Shown here piece after piece: positions 57,218 to 64,000 of a stretch of DNA of 64,000 nt. Position 1 is the first letter of the stretch; each line of letters opens with the position of its first letter. This DNA is from Psychrobacter immobilis. GTDB lineage: Bacteria; Pseudomonadota; Gammaproteobacteria; Pseudomonadales; Moraxellaceae. A program made the translations under genes and the position numbers. The notes under the pieces were generated by a model that did no database searches, was not told the origin of the DNA, and saw only the letters and a list, made by a program, of their open reading frames with translations. Location of the stretch: assembly GCF_904846225.1 (NCBI RefSeq), contig NZ_CAJGZJ010000007.1, positions 61,381 to 125,380 on the forward strand. The letters run 5' to 3'.

Positions 57218-57796
57218 ATGCTAGACATTTCTATATTATCCAATAACGGCATTATTCTTAAGCCATTGATGTTAACTCATGCAAATGACTTAGCCGAAGC
57301 TTGTCAAGATGGTGAGTTATGGAAAATAAACGAGACTTCTGTACCTGAGCCAGATAAAGTTATTGACTATATCAATACCGCACATTCAATGCCTGACAGG
57401 CAAGCTTTTGTCGTCATAGATGAGCTAACGGGCAAAGCGATTGGCTCAACGAGTTTTCATGATATTTTACCGCTCGTAAAACGCTTAGAGATTGGCTATA
57501 CATGGTACGCCAAATCGTATTGGCAGACGCATGTCAATACGGCCTGTAAGCTCATGCTACTTACCTATATATTTGAAACATTGGAATATGAAACGGTGGG
57601 CTGGCGCACGGATATTGGGAACCATCGCTCACAAGCAGCAATCGAGCGTTTGGGTGCCAAAAAAGATGGCGTCATTCGAGGCAATCGAGTCTGCCGTGAT
57701 GGTATTATTTCGGATACGGTCATGTACAGCTTGGTAAAATCTGAGTGGCCAAAAGTAAAGACCGAGCTGACGAATAAGCTCAATAAAAGCGACTAA
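57218..57796 (+). CDS. GNAT N-acetyltransferase (RimJ/RimL type)
   Basis: A 192-residue acetyltransferase. The beginning (GIILKPLMLTHANDLAEA), AIGSTSFHDI and LEIGYTWYAKSYWQTHVNTACKLMLLTYIF (here LEIGYTWYAKSYWQTHVN) follow the RimJ/RimL subfamily, with the acetyl-CoA loop near W-x-T-x-V-N and the conserved NHRSQAAIERLGAKKDGVIRGN segment (NHRSQAAIERLGAKKDG). Substrates in this group include protein N termini, amino acids and drugs; it is unknown here. GGAGAGAGG precedes the ATG. It follows tyrS by 59 bases. Confidence 0.85.
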   Translation: MLDISILSNNGIILKPLMLTHANDLAEACQDGELWKINETSVPEPDKVIDYINTAHSMPDRQAFVVIDELTGKAIGSTSFHDILPLVKRLEIGYTWYAKSYWQTHVNTACKLMLLTYIFETLEYETVGWRTDIGNHRSQAAIERLGAKKDGVIRGNRVCRDGIISDTVMYSLVKSEWPKVKTELTNKLNKSD

Positions 57797-57825
57797 AACT
57801 TGTAATCAAACTAAATAAGAATCTT

Positions 57826-58065
57826 ATGCCACAAAAAAATCAAAACACTGTCCCTCAAGGCATTTACCGCCACTATAAAGGCAGCCTTTACCAAGTATTG
57901 CATACTGCCCAGCATTCAGAAACAGAAGAATCATTAGTGGTTTATCGTTGTCTGTACGGAGAGTATGGCGTTTGGGTACGACCGCTTTCGATGTTTTCTG
58001 AAACAGTAATGATTGATGATAAAGAAGTACCGCGCTTTGAATTAATTAAAGTGTTGGCTGATTAA
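57826..58065 (+). CDS. DUF1653-family protein
   Basis: A 79-residue protein matching DUF1653: GIYRHYKGSLYQVLHTAQHSE, LVVYRCLYGEYGVWVRPLSMF and the end PRFELI. Function unknown; a small beta-rich cytoplasmic domain. It follows the GNAT gene by 29 bases and shares its strand, with a terminator after it, so tyrS-GNAT-DUF1653 may be one unit. Confidence 0.88.
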   Translation: MPQKNQNTVPQGIYRHYKGSLYQVLHTAQHSETEESLVVYRCLYGEYGVWVRPLSMFSETVMIDDKEVPRFELIKVLAD

Positions 58066-58093
58066 TTTTAAGTTATTTATACATTGATTGAAT

Positions 58094-58124
58094 AAAAAAA
58101 AGCGACTTTTGGAGTCGCTTTTTT
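58094..58124. terminator. Bidirectional terminator DUF1653/hydrolase
   Basis: AAAAAAGCGACT (58096-58107) pairs perfectly with AGTCGCTTTTTT (58113-58124), 5-base loop. Confidence 0.88.
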
Positions 58125-58147
58125 GTGTCTTATACAGGGACATGCAA

Positions 58148-58984
58148 TTAGCTGTTTAAGAAATCGATCAATACTTTATTGAATTCTTCGGCATGCGTCA
58201 CATTGATACCATGAGGGCCACCTTTTACAACATGCAATTGACTGTCGGCAATCATGTCATGCGAGCGCTGACCACTGGCCTCAAATGGGACAATTTGATC
58301 TGCGTCACCTTGAATAACTAAGGTAGGCACATCGAATTTTTTTAGATCATCGCGAAAGTCAGTATAGCTAAAGGACTTAACGCAATCCAAAGTTGCTTTA
58401 GCGGAAGCAAAAGCGGCGATGTCACGATTGTATAGGCGCATGGGCTTGCTGACCAATAACTTGCCATCTTTTGGCGTAAAGAAATTCTTGGTAAAGTCAT
58501 TTAAAAAGGCAATTCGATCGTTAGTCACGCCATCTATAAACCCTTGAATGTCCGATTCCTCAAGACCACCATCAGGATTATCATCAGCTTTGAATAAGTA
58601 AGGCGGTACGGCGGAGGCTAGTACGGCTTTGCTAATACGCTCTGAGCCGTAGTTACCGATATAGCGCGCCACTTCACCGCCGCCCATTGAGAATCCAACA
58701 ATGGTTGCATCGTTTAAGTCCAGCGTATCCATGAGTGCTTTTAAATCTTGCGCCAAAGTGTCGTAATCATAGCCTTCCCATGGCTGAGAAGATTTTCCAA
58801 AGCCACGTCTATCGTAAGTAATGACTTGATAGCCCGCTTCTACTAGCGCAAGTGTTTGTGCTTCCCATGCACGACCACTGAGTGGCCAGCCATGAATGAG
58901 TACGACAGGCTTACCAGTACCTTGAACTTCGTAATAAATATCAACAGGTTGATCGGCTTGGGTTGCAACGGTAACGTAAGGCAT
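58148..58984 (-). CDS. Alpha/beta hydrolase, non-haem chloroperoxidase/arylesterase type
   Basis: A 278-residue hydrolase. The oxyanion loop is LIHGWPLSGRAWE. The nucleophile elbow is GFSMGGGEVARYIG with S99, the acid lies in QGDADQIVPF, and the histidine in GGPHGINVTH. YDRRGFGKSSQPWEGYDYDT (here DRRGFGKSSQPW) is characteristic of cofactor-free haloperoxidases and aryl esterases. The physiological substrate is unknown. A monocistronic unit with its own terminator. Confidence 0.9.
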   Translation of the reverse strand: MPYVTVATQADQPVDIYYEVQGTGKPVVLIHGWPLSGRAWEAQTLALVEAGYQVITYDRRGFGKSSQPWEGYDYDTLAQDLKALMDTLDLNDATIVGFSMGGGEVARYIGNYGSERISKAVLASAVPPYLFKADDNPDGGLEESDIQGFIDGVTNDRIAFLNDFTKNFFTPKDGKLLVSKPMRLYNRDIAAFASAKATLDCVKSFSYTDFRDDLKKFDVPTLVIQGDADQIVPFEASGQRSHDMIADSQLHVVKGGPHGINVTHAEEFNKVLIDFLNS

Positions 58985-59166
58985 AGTTTTGTCCTTTCAT
59001 ATTATTATTGGGCTGTTTTTTGAGCAGCAGTAAATATCGTTTTTCGATATATTAGTATATGTAAATATACATAATGAGTATAAAAGACGATTAGATTCAT
59101 AGCTATAGCATGTTGTACAGTCATGGTGTTGATTCTATAGGGTTTATGTGAAATTTGAATAATCAA

Positions 59167-60123
59167 TCAAATATCCAAAAATCCTTTTAACACCTTATAA
59201 AATCCAATCGGTTCATCTAGGGGCACTGCATGACCTGAGCGTGGCAATATAATTTCGCTGGCATTGGGCAGCATCTGCGTGACTTTTTGCTGCCATATTG
59301 GATCGTATAATTTGGAGCGACCACCGATGAGGCTGACTACGGGAATAGTAACGTCTTTTACGGCAGACCGAAAATCATAAGGTATGGCCAAATAGGCTTG
59401 TAAACAGCGCATTTTATGCTGCCACGTACTGTGCTCATAAAAAGCCAATTTATGATCGTTCTGGTAAGTCAATATTTTTACAATGGCCTTTGAGCGTGAA
59501 CGATTAACTGATAATAAAGAAAACAAGCGTTCGACATCTGTCACGCGACGTTTGAGTGCAAAAGGCAAGTGAGTGAAGCTATCGAGATTGGCATAGGGCA
59601 GTGTCAAATCTACCACCTCATGAAAGACATCAAACAACGGCTGTTGTCGCTCGCCGAACAGTCCGCCTTGCCAGTCTGGTTGGTTATGAATAACAGGACT
59701 TTGATCGATATTCAAATAGCGACTGACTCGTGATATGCCAAAGCGCTCGAAATATGACCACATCACTAGCGCACCCATTGAGATGGCGGCGACTGGTAAA
59801 GACGCTACATTATGATTGAGGCAAACGTGCTCAATCACGACATTGATATCATCAGTATACTGACGCACAAAATCAAACTGGGTAAGATTGAGATCTTTTG
59901 CTGCACCAAAACCTCTAAAGTGCGGTAGATAAAAAGTATATTTGCCCGTGAGGGGTAAAATAAATGGCAAAAACTCACGCGCATCCATGCCATAAGCATG
60001 TAGCATCATTACGGGCTTACCGCTGCCAATGACAGACATGGGCAATCGACTACCATCAGCCAGTGTCACCTTGAGCATTTTGACTTGATAAGGAGTTGGT
60101 AGAGAAAGGAGTTTTGTTTTCAT
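59167..60123 (-). CDS. Alpha/beta hydrolase-fold protein
   Basis: A 318-residue alpha/beta hydrolase of uncertain subfamily. MMLHAYGMDAREFLPF is the oxyanion region. The nucleophile elbow AISMGAL lacks the first glycine of the usual GxSxG. The conserved histidine is in PRSGHAVPLDEP, and a plausible acid lies near SLIGGRSKLYDP. A basic segment (VNRSRSKAIVKIL) and a cap region lie between. With no signal peptide it should be cytoplasmic. It is divergent from the 218-aa protein; the gap contains a hairpin repeat. Confidence 0.75.
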   Translation of the reverse strand: MKTKLLSLPTPYQVKMLKVTLADGSRLPMSVIGSGKPVMMLHAYGMDAREFLPFILPLTGKYTFYLPHFRGFGAAKDLNLTQFDFVRQYTDDINVVIEHVCLNHNVASLPVAAISMGALVMWSYFERFGISRVSRYLNIDQSPVIHNQPDWQGGLFGERQQPLFDVFHEVVDLTLPYANLDSFTHLPFALKRRVTDVERLFSLLSVNRSRSKAIVKILTYQNDHKLAFYEHSTWQHKMRCLQAYLAIPYDFRSAVKDVTIPVVSLIGGRSKLYDPIWQQKVTQMLPNASEIILPRSGHAVPLDEPIGFYKVLKGFLDI

Positions 60124-60217
60124 AGAGAGGTACAGTCATTTCAAAGTAAGAGGATAGATTTATAAAAGATAGGTTTATCAACAGTTTTTGCTAGGATTTT
60201 TTAAAAAGCGCTACGAT

Positions 60218-60287
60218 ACTGCTAATATCAATTTTTGCAGCCTCTGTCTGCGCAGGCACAGCAAGCAAGAAAATTGATATTAGCAGT
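60218..60287 (+). repeat. Hairpin repeat with conserved core, copy 4 (perfect arms)
   Basis: Left arm ACTGCTAATATCAATTTT (60218-60235) is exactly complementary to right arm AAAATTGATATTAGCAGT (60270-60287). The core is GCAGCCTCTGTCTGCGCAGG followed by CACAGCAAGCAAG. This is the best-preserved member of the family. Confidence 0.88.
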
Positions 60288-60464
60288 GTATGATGTATCG
60301 ATATTACTTTTCACTGACTATACAATAATACAAGACTGCTATATTAAAACAGCCAAAGGAACCATAGCATGAAATTTGTCTAGTGATAAAAAGAGTTGCT
60401 GTCATATTCGATAAGCAACTGTTTAACAGGTAACTATTTGTTAACTAAATAAGGATATTAATGC

Positions 60465-61121
60465 ATGAGTAAGTCGACGTTACCGCTACTCGATAGCAGC
60501 CTTTATCCGCAAATTTGGCAGCAACAGAAATTTATTAGTCCGCAAACACTGTTATTGGCGATGCTCACAGCAGAGATTACCGCAGATGCCAGTATCTTTG
60601 CCAAGTACTTATTAAAAAATGATATTTATCAAGAATGGGTGACTAGCTCCATATTTGGACGTTATCTTCATCGCCATTTTACGGCGTACTCTCAGCAAAC
60701 AGAAGACAGCTTTAACGTTGATATGCCCGCGTTGTTTCGTCAGGAGTTAATGCGTCACGCGCAGTATTTGCCGCTAGATCAGATATTATTTTTTGCAGGC
60801 GATTTACCCAAAAGCGTTCGTCAAACCAAGCTTTTAACCACAACACTCAATCCTGCCACTGGTATTATTAATGCGCGGAAGATGGCTGAAAAAAAGGTGA
60901 TTCATCATTCAACGACTGTTATCAATCAAATAAAAATTACTGGTAAACAGGTGCTAGGATTTCCAATACGCCACAATAAACGCACTAGCGAGCGCCTGCG
61001 TAGTGAGGTATTAATATTAGATTTTCAGGATTTGCGATTGGTCAACGAGCTAAATCTTGATGACATAAAAAAAAGCAATATAGAGCACGCTATATTGCTT
61101 CGGTCTTATGAGTTACGTTGA
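60465..61121 (+). CDS. Unrecognised 218-aa protein, possible degenerate ADP-ribosyltransferase fold
   Basis: I do not recognise a family with certainty. There is no signal peptide or membrane segment. The second half has a strand order resembling R-S-E-class ADP-ribosyltransferases: a helix and then ILFFAGD (107-113, where active enzymes have Y/F-R-G), LTTTLNP (124-130, compare the STS motif), INQIKITGKQVLG (154-165), RSEVLIL (179-185, compare ExEVLL, with the catalytic-type Glu at 181) and RLVNE. The first-strand arginine and the first Glu of ExE are absent, so it may be inactive or mis-assigned. It starts with ATG at 60465. A convergent SDR gene ends 12 bases after it. Confidence 0.6.
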   Translation: MSKSTLPLLDSSLYPQIWQQQKFISPQTLLLAMLTAEITADASIFAKYLLKNDIYQEWVTSSIFGRYLHRHFTAYSQQTEDSFNVDMPALFRQELMRHAQYLPLDQILFFAGDLPKSVRQTKLLTTTLNPATGIINARKMAEKKVIHHSTTVINQIKITGKQVLGFPIRHNKRTSERLRSEVLILDFQDLRLVNELNLDDIKKSNIEHAILLRSYELR

Positions 61122-61133
61122 TAACACCATACG

Positions 61134-61886
61134 TTATTGGTCGTTCTTGGCAACCGTCAAACCATTATAGGTTTGTGCCACTGGCATGACTTCCAAACGA
61201 TTGACGTTAATATGCGCAGGCGATTCAATGAGCCACAATAAAATATCACCAATATCTTCACCCGTCATGGTTTTAAAGCCTTCATACACCTTCGCCGCTT
61301 TATCGTCATCACCATGATAGCGCACGTTTGAAAACTCAGTGCCTGCAACCATACCGGGCTCAAGATTAGTGACTCGTATTTGCGTACCAACCAGATCTGC
61401 TCGTAAGTTTAGGCTAAATTGTTTTACAAAAGCTTTGGTGCCGCCGTAGACATTGCCGCCATAATAAGGCCAGTTACCAGCAGTCGAACCAACATTGATA
61501 ATATAACCGCTGTCCCGCGCGACCATCGCTGGCAAGACGGCATGAGTCAGCGCCATCAAACCTTTAACGTTGGTATCAGTCATGCGCATCCAATCATCAA
61601 GATTGGCCTTATGGGCAGGTTCTGTACCGAGTGCCAGCCCTGCATTGTTGACCAGCACATCGATTTGCTTAAAGTCATCAGGTAAGTCAGCGATGATTTG
61701 CGGAATGGAATCGGTGTCGCTCACATCCATGACGACGGGTAAAAATTTGTCGCCCAAGGTCTCTGCCAAAGCATTGAGCTTATCTATGCGTCTAGCACAA
61801 CCGATCACGCGATGACCTTGTGCTATCAAACGTTCAGCCAATGCTTTACCAAAACCAGCACTTGCGCCTGTAATCAATACGTTCAT
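61134..61886 (-). CDS. Short-chain dehydrogenase/reductase (YdfG-like)
   Basis: A 250-residue NADP-dependent SDR. Cofactor motif TGASAGFGKAL and GCARRIDKL (Arg pair favouring NADP). NNAGLALG, catalytic S134 in VGSTAGNW, Y147 and K151 in YGGTKAF. The C-terminal NLEPGMVAGTEFSNVRYHGD (here EPGMVAGTEFSNVR) and the overall length match E. coli YdfG (3-hydroxy acid / serine dehydrogenase, malonic semialdehyde reductase). The substrate inference rests on this similarity. Confidence 0.9.
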   Translation of the reverse strand: MNVLITGASAGFGKALAERLIAQGHRVIGCARRIDKLNALAETLGDKFLPVVMDVSDTDSIPQIIADLPDDFKQIDVLVNNAGLALGTEPAHKANLDDWMRMTDTNVKGLMALTHAVLPAMVARDSGYIINVGSTAGNWPYYGGNVYGGTKAFVKQFSLNLRADLVGTQIRVTNLEPGMVAGTEFSNVRYHGDDDKAAKVYEGFKTMTGEDIGDILLWLIESPAHINVNRLEVMPVAQTYNGLTVAKNDQ

Positions 61887-61959
61887 TGTCGCTCCTTATC
61901 GTTGATACGATTTTATTTTAACTTAACAGCAACTATTTTAATGACCATTAAATCAATAG

Positions 61960-62619
61960 TTATCTGTTTGATAATTGCTTACCAAAGATTTTGTCACCCG
62001 CATCACCAAGACCTGGAATGATATAACCGTGCTCATCCAAATGGCTGTCTAATGCAGCGGTATAAATGGTCACGTCTGGGTGCGCCTCATTTACCAATCG
62101 TACGCCTTCAGGAGCAGCCACTAAAACTAACGCTTTAATATTGGTACAGCCGTTTTTCTTGAGCATCTCGATGGTCGCAACCATGGAGCCACCTGTTGCT
62201 AGCATCGGATCAATGATAAGGGCGGGGCGCTTGTCCATGTGGCTGACGAACTTTTCAAAAAATGGCACTGGCTGCAACGTTTCTTCATCACGTTGTAGAC
62301 CCACAACAGAGATTTTTGCAGTGGGGATCAAATCGAGCACGCCGTCCAACATGCCAATACCTGCCCGTAAAATCGGGACAATCGTTGCGGTCTTACCAAT
62401 GATCTGCTCACCAGTAATTTCACCACACCAGCCTTGCATTGGAAAAGTTTCAATTTCAAAATCACGGCTCGCTTCATACGCCATCAAACGTGCAAGCTCT
62501 TTAGTCAGTGTCCGAAATTTATAAGTACTACAATCTTTTTCACGCATTAGGCTAAGCTTATGACGGACTAATGGATGATCGATTACCGTAATTTTTAAAC
62601 CGCTATTTAAGTCACTCAT
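61960..62619 (-). CDS. upp: Uracil phosphoribosyltransferase
   Basis: Salvages uracil to UMP with PRPP. The PRPP-binding motif is [14 protein letters not shown]. The uracil-binding C-terminal region is [26 protein letters not shown] (here [16 protein letters not shown]). The N terminus [25 protein letters not shown] (here [15 protein letters not shown]) is typical. The 219-residue length is close to the E. coli protein (208). No uraA permease is adjacent. Confidence 0.96.
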   Translation of the reverse strand: MSDLNSGLKITVIDHPLVRHKLSLMREKDCSTYKFRTLTKELARLMAYEASRDFEIETFPMQGWCGEITGEQIIGKTATIVPILRAGIGMLDGVLDLIPTAKISVVGLQRDEETLQPVPFFEKFVSHMDKRPALIIDPMLATGGSMVATIEMLKKNGCTNIKALVLVAAPEGVRLVNEAHPDVTIYTAALDSHLDEHGYIIPGLGDAGDKIFGKQLSNR

Positions 62620-62897
62620 AAGAACTCTCTTGATTTTTGGGCTGATGCTTGCGCAGTTACTGCGGTTGCCATTAGTATAAAGGATACAAACACTTACCGC
62701 ACTTTAACGCTATATTGAGCACATAAATAGTAAGATTAAAAATTAAAGGGTCAGACTGGCTCAACGTTATTGTCTTGACCTTTATAACTGCTATTGGAGC
62801 CGACCACGTTTTAAGTTGACTGTGCTTGACTATATAAAGCCATTACAAGTGAGGCAGTGTTTAGGCCTGCTATGATACCAAAAAAACCACTTTTCTG

Positions 62898-63611
62898 ATG
62901 AAGAATATCATGACTAAACAACCCGCTAACGTCCAAAACGACGCAAATCAAACGGACAACCGCTTAATATTGTCCGAAACGAGAGCGGCGTTAGTAGAAA
63001 CCCATCCGTTCCCTCCTGTGCTACCGCCCAATGCTACCGTGATGATGATGGGTACTTTTCCACCGACGGCTGATAAATGGGCAATGAGCTTTCATTATCC
63101 TAACTTTTATAATGATATGTGGCGTATTTATGGACGAGTGTTTTTTGACGATGCCGATTATTTTAGAGTAGGCGACGAAAAGCGTTTTGATCCTGAACGT
63201 ATTCGTGACTTTATGTTTGAACGCGGCATCGCTTCTTGTCCCACAGTCAAACAGGCCATACGTGAGACGGGCAACGCTTCTGATAAAAATTTAACCATCG
63301 TGACTGCGGTCGATCTAGATAACATCTTGCCGCAAGTACCAATGGTAAATACCTTGTTCACGACAGGTGGCAAAGCGACTGAAGTGCTGCTTGAATTATT
63401 AAATGAGCCACTTGCTAAATCAAAGCACCCAAAAACCAATCAAAGTATCGCTTATCTTTACCAGTGGCAAAATACAGATAACAACCAAACGGCGGATGTT
63501 AATGAGTTAACTTTATATAGACTGCCTTCTACCTCACGCGCTTATCCGTTAGCGTTAGATAAAAAGGTCGCGGCTTATAAAGCGTTCTTTGAAAAGATGG
63601 GTAAGTTATAA
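62898..63611 (+). CDS. Uracil-DNA glycosylase-superfamily protein
   Basis: A 237-residue protein of the UDG-fold superfamily in the subgroup often annotated as uracil-DNA glycosylase family. The first strand and loop are VMMMGTFPPTADKWAMSFHYPN (here MMMGTFPPTADKWAM), with NDMWRIYGRVF after it. IVTAVDLDNILPQVP and LFTTGGKATEVLLELL follow, and LYRLPSTSRAYP is a plausible equivalent of the C-terminal HPS/P-S catalytic loop. Whether it removes a base from DNA is not shown for this subgroup. The N-terminal 30 residues are hydrophilic. An internal ATG at 62910 is an alternative start. Confidence 0.75.
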   Translation: MKNIMTKQPANVQNDANQTDNRLILSETRAALVETHPFPPVLPPNATVMMMGTFPPTADKWAMSFHYPNFYNDMWRIYGRVFFDDADYFRVGDEKRFDPERIRDFMFERGIASCPTVKQAIRETGNASDKNLTIVTAVDLDNILPQVPMVNTLFTTGGKATEVLLELLNEPLAKSKHPKTNQSIAYLYQWQNTDNNQTADVNELTLYRLPSTSRAYPLALDKKVAAYKAFFEKMGKL

Positions 63612-63777
63612 AATCGTTACCGCAGAAATGGTTATTTAATATAGAAAGGTTATATATAAGAGAGCTATATAGAAAAGAAAATCAATCCTGACCAAAATAA
63701 GTAATCAACAAACTCTTATCTCTGCAAACAAACCAAAACTTATTTAAGCGTATAACGTATTGAAACAAAGCGAGTAT

Positions 63778-63791
63778 TTGATCTTGATCAA
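63778..63791 (+). promoter_or_regulatory. Perfect FNR/ANR-type palindrome
   Basis: TTGATCTTGATCAA fits TTGAT-N4-ATCAA at every position. It is centred about 60 bases upstream of the -10 at 63844, near position -70 relative to the expected start. Confidence 0.5.
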
Positions 63792-63821
63792 AGTAAATTG
63801 ATTAATATGTAGAATAACCTC

Positions 63822-63849
63822 TTGACCCCTATCTCAAAGTGCGTATAAT
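63822..63849 (+). promoter_or_regulatory. Strong sigma70-type promoter, first of a tandem pair
   Basis: TTGACC (63822-63827), 16-base spacer, TATAAT (63844-63849), then a GC-rich discriminator GCGTCCC, as in stringently controlled stable-RNA promoters. Confidence 0.75.
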
Positions 63850-63959
63850 GCGTCCCAGTCGGAAGGGGAAGCGGTGATGGGAAGTGGTTTACCACTTGTT
63901 TGATCTAGCCATCCAGATAAATGATTTTAAGTTACTTCTAAATTAAAATAATTTATTTC

Positions 63960-63987
63960 TTGACAATCTAATTAAAGCGTCTATAAT
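63960..63987 (+). promoter_or_regulatory. Strong sigma70-type promoter, second of a tandem pair
   Basis: Consensus TTGACA (63960-63965), 16-base spacer, consensus TATAAT (63982-63987), then ACGCACCTC. Transcription would leave the window on the right. Confidence 0.8.
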
Positions 63988-64000
63988 ACGCACCTCATTA

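Noticed and set aside
63850..63959. Small RNA gene between the two terminal promoters
   Set aside because: There are GGAAGGGGAAGCGG-type purine-rich stretches and AAGTGGTTTACCACTT-like pairing, but no terminator before the second promoter, so it is more likely a leader.

Overview
The window looks like a chromosomal segment of a Moraxellaceae gammaproteobacterium, most probably Psychrobacter. This rests on protein similarity recalled by eye, moderate to low GC, and local gene orders (lgt-thyA-folA, rpmI-rplT-pheS-pheT-ihfA, hisIE-tatABC, corC-lnt). No database search was possible. Nearly all genes are housekeeping or conserved accessory genes. I found no prophage, no complete insertion sequence, no CRISPR array and no tRNA or rRNA gene.

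Layout. 1-4 kb: the 3' part of uvrC, then a leftward group lgt, thyA, folA and a small TonB-domain lipoprotein. 4-9 kb: a MuiA-type exported protein, an NRDE/TANGO2 protein, rppH, and an OsmC-MAPEG pair. 9-15 kb, leftward: dusC, a UvrD/FBH1-like helicase, tatC-tatB-tatA and hisIE. 15-20 kb, rightward: rpmI, rplT, pheS, pheT, ihfA. 20-26 kb: two small lipoproteins, ypfJ, rho with a long leader, trxA. 26-36 kb: rluA-like, a Baeyer-Villiger-type monooxygenase, a D-2-hydroxyacid dehydrogenase, rapA, tesB, mutY, a secreted GlcG/HbpS protein. 36-44 kb: ylqF/rbgA, a giant DUF2339 membrane protein, a dienelactone hydrolase, a YcgN-type cysteine-cluster protein, a DUF4105 protein. 44-54 kb: corC, lnt, a small membrane-anchored protein, a POT peptide transporter, a PepP-like peptidase, a coiled-coil protein, a fabF-like synthase. 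54-64 kb: anmK, tyrS, a GNAT enzyme, DUF1653, two alpha/beta hydrolases, an unrecognised 218-aa protein, an SDR, upp and a uracil-DNA-glycosylase-family protein. The right edge carries two tandem strong sigma70-type promoters preceded by a perfect FNR/ANR-type palindrome; the gene they serve is outside the window.

The unusual content is mostly non-coding. (i) Four full copies (about 160-190 bp) of a TA-flanked, foldback, MITE-like element lie at 6.7, 8.8, 21.4 and 49.7 kb. A half copy is fused to another repeat at 28.5 kb, and a 16-bp ends-only remnant sits at 35.6 kb. (ii) A second family of 57-72 bp hairpins occurs at 26.6, 28.5, 45.1 and 60.2 kb. It has a conserved core and arms that differ between loci yet stay complementary. 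(iii) Short tandem repeats begin at or run into stop codons after tesB and the DUF4105 gene. Among proteins, the 218-aa product at 60.5 kb has a layout reminiscent of a degenerate ADP-ribosyltransferase fold. Several otherwise standard enzymes (FabF, AnmK, TatC) carry low-complexity N-terminal extensions.
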